Origin: Clostridium sp.
Lineage (GTDB): Bacteria; Bacillota; Clostridia; Clostridiales; Clostridiaceae
Direction: 5' to 3'
NCBI GenBank assembly: GCA_003539755.1
Contig: DPOH01000023.1
Coordinates: 1-9,342 of the forward strand
Length of the DNA: 9,342 nt
The notes under the pieces are model-generated. The model was not told the DNA's origin. It was given only the letters and a program-made list of their open reading frames with translations, and made no database searches. A program made the translations under genes and the position numbers. This document shows, piece after piece, positions 1-6,837 of this stretch (within the stretch, counting starts at the first letter, position 1; each line of letters opens with the position of its first letter).

Positions 1-2
1 AG

Positions 3-293
3 GTAGACCAAATCAAGACCATTACTCCAGACAACATGGATAACTTTGGGCAGGAAAAAGACAAGGACCTTATCACACTTGTGACCTGTACACCTTTAGG
101 GGTGAACAGCCACCGTTTACTCGTGCGAGGGCACCGTGTACCTTATACGCCTGAACAAAAAGAAAGTGCAACCTTCTGGACATTTAAAAAGTTATTGATT
201 ACAGGAATACTATTAATCTTCCTTGCCTTTGTCTTGTTGTACGTTGTGAATAAATCAAAAAAGAAAAAGAAGGTGAAAAATGAGAAAGTTTAA
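3..293 (+). CDS. srtC: Class C sortase, 3' end only (pilin polymerase)
   Basis: This is the C-terminal part of a pilus-type sortase; the start and the catalytic His lie off the left edge. The reading frame is open from base 3, upstream of the first ATG at 36, which is therefore internal. The active-site strand TLVTCTPLGVNSHRLLVRG is visible: the nucleophile Cys is encoded at 87-89, and the Arg nine residues later (114-116) is the expected catalytic Arg. A second hydrophobic segment (LLITGILLIFLAFVLLYVV) and a lysine-rich tail follow. This C-terminal membrane anchor is typical of class C sortases and unlike housekeeping class A. Known role of the family: it cleaves LPxTG pilins and links them through a pilin-motif lysine at the outer membrane face. 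The stop overlaps the next pilin gene by 14 bases, which supports one operon and a role in assembling the neighbouring proteins. Confidence 0.93.
   Translation, partial: VDQIKTITPDNMDNFGQEKDKDLITLVTCTPLGVNSHRLLVRGHRVPYTPEQKESATFWTFKKLLITGILLIFLAFVLLYVVNKSKKKKKVKNEKV
269..275 (+). promoter_or_regulatory. Ribosome binding site of the small pilin gene
   Basis: GAAGGTG lies four to five bases before the ATG at 280, within the last codons of the sortase gene. It decides the start and shows that translation of the pilin is coupled to the sortase frame. Confidence 0.75.
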
Positions 294-1068
294 CTTTGTA
301 AAGACTTTACTTCTCTGTAGTATAGGTTTAGTGACTGCTTTTGCACTCCCTAACCCTGTACTTGCGGAAAGTAATGCTTTAGACATTTATCTTCATAAAG
401 TTATCTTGCCGGATAACGAAGAAGGAAACAATCTAGAAATTAACAATCAGGGACAAGAGTTACCTGATTCAAGTTATGAAGGTTTAGACGGTGTTGAGTT
501 CAGTCTTTATGATATCACTTCTGAGTTTGAAGCACTGACAGCCACAGGCTTAGAAGAGGATGAAGCACAGAAGAAATTAATTGATAAGACCTATGACTTC
601 ATGACTATGTCCCCTTTACAAACAACTGTAACAGCAACTGTAAGTGGACAAAAAGGTTTTGGGGAGTTCCATCTTTCGGATGACGGAGCCACCCATGCTT
701 ATCTTATTGTGGAGAGCAAGACACCGGATAACGTCAAAGTAAAGGCGAATCCGATAGTTATCGTGACACCTTTGTATAATGAGAACGGCTTAATGTCTAC
801 GTTACATATCTATCCTAAAAATATTTTACTAGACTCAGAAACGCCAGAATTACCAGGGACATCTACTCCTGAAAATCCTGATACAACAATGCCAAGTACA
901 CCTACTTCTCCAGATACCACCACGGTAGGGAAAAAATTGCCAAGCACAGGGGAACTTAAAGCAAACCTTGGTATTTTTGGGGGACTATTCATTGCATTAG
1001 GATTGGTTTTTTATATGCGAAAAAAAATGATGGTGAAAACACAATTGGATAAGGAGCGAAAACAATGA
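280..1068 (+). CDS. LPSTG-anchored pilin subunit (SpaA-type N-terminal domain), probably minor/basal
   Basis: A 262-residue secreted, sortase-anchored pilin. A signal peptide covers about residues 1-29 (cleavage after PVLA). Next comes a pilin N-terminal domain with the strand IYLHKV (Lys40), the GVEFSLYDIT motif, an E-box-like YLIVESKTP (Glu145) and a pilin motif ending HIYPKN with Lys180, the likely lysine for sortase C linkage. A Pro/Thr-rich spacer (about 187-218) leads to LPSTG at 220-224, a membrane helix and a basic tail. The start at 280 is set by an AGAAGGTG ribosome binding site five bases upstream, inside the sortase gene. It has only one structural domain and is small, like basal pilins such as SpaB; major shaft pilins usually have two or more domains. 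The shaft pilin is probably encoded upstream, outside the window. The basal role is inference; pilin identity is solid. Confidence 0.88.
   Translation: MRKFNFVKTLLLCSIGLVTAFALPNPVLAESNALDIYLHKVILPDNEEGNNLEINNQGQELPDSSYEGLDGVEFSLYDITSEFEALTATGLEEDEAQKKLIDKTYDFMTMSPLQTTVTATVSGQKGFGEFHLSDDGATHAYLIVESKTPDNVKVKANPIVIVTPLYNENGLMSTLHIYPKNILLDSETPELPGTSTPENPDTTMPSTPTSPDTTTVGKKLPSTGELKANLGIFGGLFIALGLVFYMRKKMMVKTQLDKERKQ
1051..1056 (+). promoter_or_regulatory. Ribosome binding site of the large adhesin gene
   Basis: AAGGAG eight bases before the ATG at 1065, inside the 3' end of the pilin gene. With the ATGA stop/start overlap at 1065-1068, it fixes the start and indicates coupled translation. Confidence 0.85.
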
Positions 1069-4000
1069 AAAATAGGCTGAAAAAAATCTTTTATCAGGTT
1101 AACATTCTGATGATGGTATTAAGTAGCCTTACGGGTGTAATGCCAAGTCAAGTTACTTATGCTAATAGTCATAATGTTACGACGTCCCAAGTTGAACAGA
1201 GGACTCAGAAGTCCTCAGAAGAAAAGAGTATTCAAGAAGCTACAAAGGGAAATACCACTCCAGAAGAGGCCTTGCCGAGGGTAGGAGATATCAATGTAGA
1301 CCTTGATATCTCACCTGTAGTGAGTACTGTTTCTTCGGGAGATGATGCAATATTTTATCTCCAATTTAAGGTCACAGGGAGTCAAACAGAATATAATAAC
1401 TCAAAAATAGTTGTAGACATTCCTAAGGGAGCGGAAATAAGTGGAACTCTATCGGATATGAGTATTGCAGATGTGATACCTGAGCAAGTAAATGACCAGT
1501 TAGTATGGGATATGAAAAAAGTTCAATCTGGTCAAGCTTATGTGACAAAAATTCGTTTAAAAACAGTGAATGGAACAACAGCGAATGGAACAAAAGTTCC
1601 TGTCACCGCAAACTTTGAATCCTCAGACTTTACGGGGAATGCAAAGAGTGAAGCAATAGTAACTGTGAATGCTAGTTCAACGTTAACAAGTACCAAAAAA
1701 TATAAAGAGACGCTTGATTCCGACGGGGAAGTGAAGAAGGATCCCCCGACAGCTGGGGATACTGGAGTATGGAATATTACCGTATCTGCGGATTCACAGG
1801 AAAAAGGCTACCTTTATTTTAAGGATGGGTCTAAAATAATCATCAAAGATACTTTACCTGCGGGTATGAGCTATGTCAGTGATAACGGTGGAGGAAAATA
1901 TGATGAAGCTTCTCGCACAATCACTTGGGAGTTTGATGCGCCTTCACTCTCCGTACAAGAAGTAGCATCAGGCCAAGTTTTTGATCAGTCCATTGATGTA
2001 AAAGTTGCTTTTGATAAAGATATTGAAAATTTCCAGCAGTTTAAAAATACCGTTAATGTGACAGGAACAGATATAACAGATAAAAAGATTTCACACAGTA
2101 GTTCTGCCAGTGTTACAGCAGCGGCCAAAGATCCAAATGGTGTGAATACATCTGGAATATATTGGGTACCCACACACTATGGGCCGACAGATGGTATAGG
2201 ATCTATATCGACTGCGCTAGATAATGTGAATCCAGATCCATTGGTCTATGACTCAGGTGTACTAGGTTTTTCTATCAGTACCCCTGTAAACAGGGCAGAC
2301 CATCCTACAAAAGCCCTTACAAAATATGAGATAAATTATACAATAGATTCTCACCTTAATTTGTCATATATTCAAGCACCAAATTATAAGTATTCTCCTA
2401 ATTCGGTAAAGAATGATTTAGGAGAAAGTGTATGGGATGAGCACTTATTGGTAGGTGATGAGCATCCTATTATGGATATTTATGTAACAATAGATGGTAA
2501 AGAACAAAAAATAGTTACTGATGCAGAAGATAGAAAAGTCTATCGTTTAACGGACTATGGAATAGCTGCGGGTACGCATGTCGAGTCCATCAGATACAGT
2601 TATCGCTATGCGCCAGCCGGAATGAGTGTAAAGCAGGCAATTAGAACATATTTCTCTATTGAACCAAACTATAGTGGGCGTGTTATAAATCGAGTGGTTT
2701 ATGACATTGAGGGATATGATCATTCTGATAAGTTGGTAACAAACGCTGCCGGTACAGTTGAAGATGCTATTAATCCAGAAAAAAATACAGGAGAACGTTA
2801 TGCAGAAGTTGTAAAAGCTCCGCAAGAAGAAAAAATAATTGCGAAGTCTACCATAAAATTTGAAAACTCTAATTCTGGGATTGTTACACCAGGAGAAAAC
2901 CGCGTTGTAGGAAAATTTTCAAACACATCAGCTTCTGGAGCGTCTATGAATGGACCGCTTGAGTCAATGGTTCTTCTACCTAAAGGTGTTCTGTTAAATA
3001 AAGACAATCCGGAATACCAATTTTCTAACTCAAGTAACCTCTTAGATCCAGTCGATAGCAATTTATACGGTAGTGCAAAAGTAGTTAGCGAAAATTATAG
3101 CGATACAGGACGTCAACTGATTAAAGTACAATATACCTCACCAATGTTTGCGCCAGGCCAAGGTGGTACTTACAAATTCAATGTGATTATTGAGGAAGAT
3201 GCAGTAAGTCCATTACATATGGACATGTGGGGGTTCTCAGGAGACGATGAGTTAACAGTGCCTACAGGGGCCAGTAAACTCACAGATTCTTATTTGGAAA
3301 CAGACAAAGAGGATCTGAATGGTGATGGGAATACAACGCAGAAACGTGTCCTCTCTTCTAATGAGTATACGATGATTAAAACGAATAGTATCAAAACAAC
3401 AAAATTGGTTAAAGGTGACCAAGATAGCGAATATTCAAAATTAGGTCATGCCTCTTTAGGGGGAACAATTGATTATCAATTGGCCATGACAAATAATGGT
3501 GCAAAAGTAGGTACGTTTACTTTGATGGAAGTTCTTCCTAGCGTTGGGGATTTAGGCATCACAGACAATGTGGTAAGAAATAGTAGGTTTACCCCAACCT
3601 TAACAGGTGCAGTGACTTTACCAGAATCTTGGGCAGGAAAAGCAACAGTTAAATACAGTCCAGCCACTAACCCAAGCAGAAAAGATTTAGATAAAAATGT
3701 TATATATCCTGGGACAACGGAACATTTAAAAGACCCAGCTGGAGCACAAACTCCAGACTGGAAAACTGCAGAGCAAGTTACGGATTGGAGCCAAATCCAT
3801 AGTTTTATCATTGAAATGGAAGGCGCAGATTGGGTCAGTGGAGAAGAAGTTGTATTTAACTTCTCAATGAAAACTCCTGAACAACTGGATAAAGATTTGC
3901 TCAATTATTTAACACCTACAAGTGATCGAGCGACTTGGAATTCATTTGCTTATACTGCAAATAACCTCCAAGTTGTAGAACCGGAACGCGTGGGAGCAGT

Positions 4001-5066
4001 TGTAAATGCTCTAGGGAATGTACTATTAACGAAAGTTGATAATAAAACAAAAGAAGCTCTAACTGGTGCAGAATTTGAATTACAAGACAGTAATGGAAAA
4101 GTTCTCCAAACTGGATTGACGACAGATAGTAAGGGTGAGATTCTTATCAAAGATTTAGAGCCAGGAAATTATAAATTAATTGAAACAAAAGCACCAGAAA
4201 ATTATGATTTGGATAGTACACCAGTAGAGTTTACTATTGAGAGTGGGCAAACTGAAGTTCTACAAGTAACAAAAGAAAATACTATGATACCAGGTAACGT
4301 AAAATTAACTAAAGTAGATGATTTTAGCCAGTTGCTTGAAGGAGCTATTTTTGATTTACAAGATAAAGAGGGTAATATTCTTCAAAAAGACTTAACAACA
4401 GATGAGGACGGACAGATATATGTTAAAGGACTTGCGCCTGGGCAATATCAGTTTGTGGAAACAAAAGCTCCAAACGGTTATGAGCTAGATACAACACCCC
4501 ATAAATTCATAATTAAACCTGGTCAAACAAAAGATGTATCATTACAAGTGACAAATCATTTGAAAGACTTTGAGCTTTTACTCAATAAAGTAGATGCAGC
4601 TTCTGAAAAAGCTATTAAAGGGGCAAAATTTGAAATTACTGATACTTTGAATGGTACTGAATTGGGAGATAGTCTGGCAACGGGTATTTCTGATTCAGAT
4701 GGACGTATTCAATTCACACCAGCCTTACAATTGAAGCCTGGGGAAACATATTACCTTAAGGAAACAGAAGCACCAAGGGGCTATAAAGTTTTAACAGGAT
4801 ATTTTATAATTGAAATTGAGGATGATGGTTCAAAAGTCATTGTTAAGTATATAGGGGAGGAGGATATTAAAGACTTTAATTATGACTTCGCTCTCCAAGA
4901 GGATGACCAGTTAAATTCTATAAATTTCAGTATTCCTAATAAACGTGATGTTGTCCTCCCGGATACAGGTTCAAATATGGTTCTTTATTCCATTATCATG
5001 GGCAGTGTCTTGCTAAGTGTTACAGTGATTTATCTTTATCGTAAAAAATTTATAATTCATAAATAA
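1065..5066 (+). CDS. Giant LPDTG surface adhesin with three C-terminal SpaA/Cna-B domains (pilus tip or accessory pilin)
   Basis: A 1333-residue cell-wall protein. The signal peptide spans about 1-33 (cleavage after VTYA), followed by a Ser/Gln/Glu-rich linker to about residue 65. The long N-terminal half consists of beta-rich, adhesin-like domains: one from about 68, one from about 231 (GDTGVWNITV, with KDTLPAGMSYVSD), and a DUF11-like region from about 793 (LGGTIDYQLAMTNNG). Three SpaA/Cna-B-type domains follow at about 984-1076, 1077-1167 and 1168-1297. Each has the LxKVD lysine (Lys990, 1083, 1175) and the E-box Glu (1040, 1132, 1233) expected for an intramolecular Lys-Asn isopeptide bond. 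LPDTG is at 1298-1302, followed by a membrane helix and a basic tail. There is no von Willebrand A domain, so it differs from many tip adhesins. A DLNGDGN motif (750-756) resembles a calcium-binding loop. It is the last gene of the operon. The adhesin role is inferred from architecture and context; the ligand is unknown. Confidence 0.87.
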   Translation: MKNRLKKIFYQVNILMMVLSSLTGVMPSQVTYANSHNVTTSQVEQRTQKSSEEKSIQEATKGNTTPEEALPRVGDINVDLDISPVVSTVSSGDDAIFYLQFKVTGSQTEYNNSKIVVDIPKGAEISGTLSDMSIADVIPEQVNDQLVWDMKKVQSGQAYVTKIRLKTVNGTTANGTKVPVTANFESSDFTGNAKSEAIVTVNASSTLTSTKKYKETLDSDGEVKKDPPTAGDTGVWNITVSADSQEKGYLYFKDGSKIIIKDTLPAGMSYVSDNGGGKYDEASRTITWEFDAPSLSVQEVASGQVFDQSIDVKVAFDKDIENFQQFKNTVNVTGTDITDKKISHSSSASVTAAAKDPNGVNTSGIYWVPTHYGPTDGIGSISTALDNVNPDPLVYDSGVLGFSISTPVNRADHPTKALTKYEINYTIDSHLNLSYIQAPNYKYSPNSVKNDLGESVWDEHLLVGDEHPIMDIYVTIDGKEQKIVTDAEDRKVYRLTDYGIAAGTHVESIRYSYRYAPAGMSVKQAIRTYFSIEPNYSGRVINRVVYDIEGYDHSDKLVTNAAGTVEDAINPEKNTGERYAEVVKAPQEEKIIAKSTIKFENSNSGIVTPGENRVVGKFSNTSASGASMNGPLESMVLLPKGVLLNKDNPEYQFSNSSNLLDPVDSNLYGSAKVVSENYSDTGRQLIKVQYTSPMFAPGQGGTYKFNVIIEEDAVSPLHMDMWGFSGDDELTVPTGASKLTDSYLETDKEDLNGDGNTTQKRVLSSNEYTMIKTNSIKTTKLVKGDQDSEYSKLGHASLGGTIDYQLAMTNNGAKVGTFTLMEVLPSVGDLGITDNVVRNSRFTPTLTGAVTLPESWAGKATVKYSPATNPSRKDLDKNVIYPGTTEHLKDPAGAQTPDWKTAEQVTDWSQIHSFIIEMEGADWVSGEEVVFNFSMKTPEQLDKDLLNYLTPTSDRATWNSFAYTANNLQVVEPERVGAVVNALGNVLLTKVDNKTKEALTGAEFELQDSNGKVLQTGLTTDSKGEILIKDLEPGNYKLIETKAPENYDLDSTPVEFTIESGQTEVLQVTKENTMIPGNVKLTKVDDFSQLLEGAIFDLQDKEGNILQKDLTTDEDGQIYVKGLAPGQYQFVETKAPNGYELDTTPHKFIIKPGQTKDVSLQVTNHLKDFELLLNKVDAASEKAIKGAKFEITDTLNGTELGDSLATGISDSDGRIQFTPALQLKPGETYYLKETEAPRGYKVLTGYFIIEIEDDGSKVIVKYIGEEDIKDFNYDFALQEDDQLNSINFSIPNKRDVVLPDTGSNMVLYSIIMGSVLLSVTVIYLYRKKFIIHK
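4014..4955 (+). repeat. Three tandem SpaA/Cna-B-type domain repeats within the adhesin
   Basis: The first two units (4014-4292 and 4293-4565) are clearly paralogous: both read GNVxLTKVD, then LQD...G..LQ..LTTD..G, then an ETKAPxxY box. The third unit (4566-4955) is longer and more divergent (LLNKVDAAS, KETEAPRGY). Unit one has APENY where the box usually reads APxGY. The expected bond-forming Asn can be seen at the end of each unit (TKEN, QVTN, SIPN). Confidence 0.8.
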
Positions 5067-5074
5067 AGTATAGA

Positions 5075-5099
5075 AGTCTCAACATTTGTTGGGCTTTTT
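5075..5099 (+). terminator. Rho-independent terminator of the pilus operon
   Basis: Nine bases after the adhesin stop, AGTCTCAAC (5075-5083) pairs with GTTGGGCT (5088-5095), with one G-T pair and one bulged base. The loop is four bases and a run of five T (5095-5099) follows. The stem is moderate; the second hairpin at 5166-5223 would back it up. Confidence 0.65.
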
Positions 5100-5165
5100 A
5101 TATACATTAATTGTATAAGTTGATTTCTTTTCTTAAACTTGGGAAGTAGTTGTTCTTAAAACCCA

Positions 5166-5223
5166 ATACACAAATTAAAAAGCCGTTAAGTTATTAAACA
5201 CAACGACTTTTTAATTTGTGTAT
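5166..5223. terminator. Bidirectional terminator between convergent operons
   Basis: A 22-base inverted repeat with one mismatch: left arm 5166-5187, right arm 5202-5223, loop of 14 bases. The core AAAAAGCCGTT / AACGACTTTTT gives a T-run after the GC-containing stem on either strand. On the minus strand it follows the stop of the metallopeptidase gene by 16 bases; on the plus strand it lies about 100 bases beyond the adhesin. Confidence 0.85.
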
Positions 5224-5239
5224 CTCTTTACTAGGTGAA

Positions 5240-6328
5240 TTATGCAGTCTCGGATGGGTGATTTTCTAACCATATAGGGAGTATTTTGTTTTCTAAGAAA
5301 GTAGCTCGAGCACCACAATTATAACAATATCTAGCATCACCATCTAACGGAGTCTTACAAGCTCCTCCTGTGATTAAAAAACCACTGGGACTTTCTTTTA
5401 TACCAGTGCACTTATTAATAATATCTATACCGCATATTTGACAATAATTATCATGGAGATTTTCATTTTCACATATAGGGCACTTCTCACATAAGCGTCC
5501 GTCTTTATCTAGTTCTAGTTTTTGGTAGATCATAGAGCGGTTCTTTCTTAAATAATGTAATTGAGTAAAATTGTTGATGGTGGGGATAATAAAATTATTA
5601 TTTCCACAGATACTACAACAGTTGTAGGAGACGGGGGAAATAGAGTTGCATGTAAAACAAAATTTTGTATTAAATTCATGATATAAAAAATCGTGAAAAT
5701 TGTCGAGTAATCTGTGAGTTTCTCGTATTATATTAGTTTTTTTGCTTCTGTTATCCAATTCTTTATTAATATATCCTGCGAATTCTTTAGAAGTTCCAAA
5801 AATTTCTGAAATGAATTGTGTAGATAGCGGAGCTGTCTGGAAATTATGGATATACTCATCTACTAAAGGGATTGGTGCAATTAATCTTTTAGCGAAATAA
5901 TTAGCCTCTTGCTCAAACCGATCGTACTTTTTATCACGCAACCTCATAAATGGATTATTTCGTGAAATAGTAGTTTCATCAGTTTCATCATGGTGCTTTA
6001 AAATAAAATGCCCAAATTCATGGGCAATTGTAAATCTCACTCGTCCTATATTGGTAACTAAATCATTATAAAGTAAGAGGTATGTGCCATCTCCTCTTTT
6101 CATAATACAGCCATCGTCAGAAGCACATAATGAAGTTACCATTTCCAAAGGAATATCCATATCTTTAGCAAACATAGTGTAGCTTTGTAATTGAATATTA
6201 TAGCTACGTACTAGTTTTTTGAGATTAACTGGTAATTCATAAATATTGGAAGAAGCAAGTACATTATATGCAGATTGTTGAGCTAAATTAAAATGTGGCT
6301 TGAGATTAGAAATCGTCGGACTCGTCAA
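5240..6328 (-). CDS. ImmA/IrrE-type metallopeptidase with cysteine-rich zinc-ribbon C-terminus
   Basis: A 362-residue protein. The N-terminal half matches the ImmA/IrrE (COG2856) fold: the zinc-binding HEFGH helix lies at 103-107 in the context RVRFTIAHEFGHFILKH, and the downstream FEQEANYFAKRL helix supplies a likely third ligand (Glu141). Family knowledge: such peptidases cleave or inactivate a partner XRE repressor to relieve repression on phages and integrative elements. The C-terminal half (about 220-345) is cysteine-rich: C224/C227 with C238/C241, C283/C286 with C296/C299, and C307/C324 with C335/C338, resembling two or three zinc ribbons. Classic ImmA proteins are much shorter and lack these. 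The start is a TTG at 6328 with AAAGGAG nine bases upstream; no ATG is available until residue 52. It overlaps the repressor gene by 23 bases, so the two form a coupled pair. The cytoplasmic role is inferred; the target is presumably the adjacent repressor. Confidence 0.85.
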   Translation of the reverse strand: MTSPTISNLKPHFNLAQQSAYNVLASSNIYELPVNLKKLVRSYNIQLQSYTMFAKDMDIPLEMVTSLCASDDGCIMKRGDGTYLLLYNDLVTNIGRVRFTIAHEFGHFILKHHDETDETTISRNNPFMRLRDKKYDRFEQEANYFAKRLIAPIPLVDEYIHNFQTAPLSTQFISEIFGTSKEFAGYINKELDNRSKKTNIIRETHRLLDNFHDFLYHEFNTKFCFTCNSISPVSYNCCSICGNNNFIIPTINNFTQLHYLRKNRSMIYQKLELDKDGRLCEKCPICENENLHDNYCQICGIDIINKCTGIKESPSGFLITGGACKTPLDGDARYCYNCGARATFLENKILPIWLENHPSETA

Positions 6329-6650
6329 GATGGAGTTCTCCTTTGTCTAACTTGTTGAAGGCACGTTCCATTAACTCAATGAGTTCTCTTTGTTGTTCAG
6401 GAGTTAATTCCTTAGCTCGACGTTGAATAACAGAAAATTCAGGGGTTTGTTTTTCGTCTGTCTCAACACCAATTAAAGAATCAGAAGAAACATTAAAATA
6501 TTCAGCAATTTCTCTTATACGCTCAGCGTTAGGCTTTTTTTTCTTATAATTATATAGTGTGTTTTTTGAATAGCCCAAATCGCTTTCTATTTGATTAAGT
6601 GAGATATTATTTTCTTTTGCAATTTTTTTTAGGTTTTCGTAGAAGTTCAT
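6306..6650 (-). CDS. XRE-family (cI-like) helix-turn-helix repressor
   Basis: A 114-residue DNA-binding protein. The helix-turn-helix covers about residues 5-60: ISLNQIESDLGYSKNTLYNY gives the two DNA-binding helices, and IREIAEYFNVSSDSLIG is the characteristic closing helix of phage-type XRE repressors. The short C-terminal region contains ELTPEQQRELIELMERAF, probably a dimerisation or regulatory helix, and an acidic tail. It is too short to carry a peptidase (S24) domain, which fits a repressor inactivated by a separate ImmA-type protease encoded directly downstream with a 23-base overlap. The ATG at 6650 has only a weak AAGAAG site, adjacent to a 12-base A tract. A divergent promoter lies upstream, so this pair probably controls a rightward gene that is not intact here. 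No integrase or phage structural gene is visible. Confidence 0.88.
   Translation of the reverse strand: MNFYENLKKIAKENNISLNQIESDLGYSKNTLYNYKKKKPNAERIREIAEYFNVSSDSLIGVETDEKQTPEFSVIQRRAKELTPEQQRELIELMERAFNKLDKGELHLDESDDF
6338..6344 (-). promoter_or_regulatory. Ribosome binding site deciding the TTG start of the metallopeptidase
   Basis: AAAGGAG on the minus strand, inside the 3' end of the repressor gene and nine bases before the TTG at 6328-6326. It is the main reason for accepting a TTG start. Confidence 0.75.
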
Positions 6651-6691
6651 AGTTACTTCTTTTTTTTTTTTGAATTTCTCTTTTAGAACAT

Positions 6692-6737
6692 AGTACGATT
6701 GGAATCTACTTTTTTTAATCTGTTAAAATCGTTTACT
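6692..6737. promoter_or_regulatory. Candidate operator region of the XRE repressor
   Basis: AGTACGATT (6692-6700) and AATCGTTTACT (6727-6737) form an imperfect inverted pair (the second reads AGTAAACGATT on the other strand), and GATTGGAATC (6697-6706) has a local dyad. They sit between the repressor start and the rightward start site, overlapping the candidate promoter, as expected for a repressor-controlled divergent switch. The match is short and imperfect. Confidence 0.35.
6699..6729 (+). promoter_or_regulatory. Candidate rightward divergent promoter
   Basis: TTGGAA (6699-6704) as -35 and an extended -10, TGTTAAAAT (6721-6729), are separated by 19 bases, somewhat longer than optimal. The position, about 30 bases before a well-placed ribosome binding site and ATG at 6759, supports a real transcript directed away from the repressor. 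Confidence 0.4.
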
Positions 6738-6743
6738 CTTTCC

Positions 6744-6803
6744 AAGAAGAGGACTAAAATGCTGAAAAAATTATTAATTTTATATAAAAAAAGAATTTGT
6801 TAA
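6744..6803 (+). pseudogene. Start of a divergent rightward gene, ending after 14 codons
   Basis: AAGAAGAGGA (6744-6753), five bases before the ATG at 6759, is a strong ribosome binding site. The frame reads MLKKLLILYKKRIC and stops at 6801-6803. In repressor/ImmA modules the divergent gene is normally a Cro-like or excision-type protein of 60 or more residues. The frame runs into an almost pure A+T stretch that also forms the terminator of the next gene, so it looks like a gene whose body has been replaced. It could instead be a short leader peptide, or the coding frame may be chance in AT-rich DNA. Confidence 0.35.
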
Positions 6804-6827
6804 ATAAAAATTTAATAAATTCTTTTT
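6788..6827. terminator. AT-rich hairpin terminator downstream of cca
   Basis: An 18-base inverted repeat with one G-T pair (6788-6805 and 6810-6827, loop AAAA) lies ten bases beyond the stop of the minus-strand tRNA nucleotidyltransferase. On the minus strand the stem ends in a seven-T run. The style (long, nearly all A+T stem) is typical of clostridial terminators and unlike the hairpins at 5075 and 5166. Confidence 0.75.
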
Positions 6828-6837
6828 AAATACTTCT

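Noticed and set aside
36..293. The ATG at 36 as the start of a separate small membrane protein
   Set aside because: The frame is open to the left edge and the sequence before and after the ATG is continuous with a sortase catalytic region, so the ATG is internal.
810..992. Minus-strand frame opposite the pilin C-terminus
   Set aside because: It is antisense to the Pro/Thr spacer and anchor of a clear pilin gene; no ribosome binding site or recognisable domain.
1985..4150. Several minus-strand frames (1985-2173, 2547-2825, 2798-3061, 3476-3904, 3950-4150) inside the adhesin
   Set aside because: All are shadows of the adhesin gene, with no start signals and no protein-like composition.
4014..4955. 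Tandem repeats considered as a CRISPR array or transposon ends
   Set aside because: The repetition is at protein-domain level in one continuous reading frame, not short identical repeats with spacers.
5101..5117. Small inverted repeat TATACA/TGTATA after the first terminator
   Set aside because: Only six paired bases in AT-rich DNA, with no T run or gene context; expected by chance.
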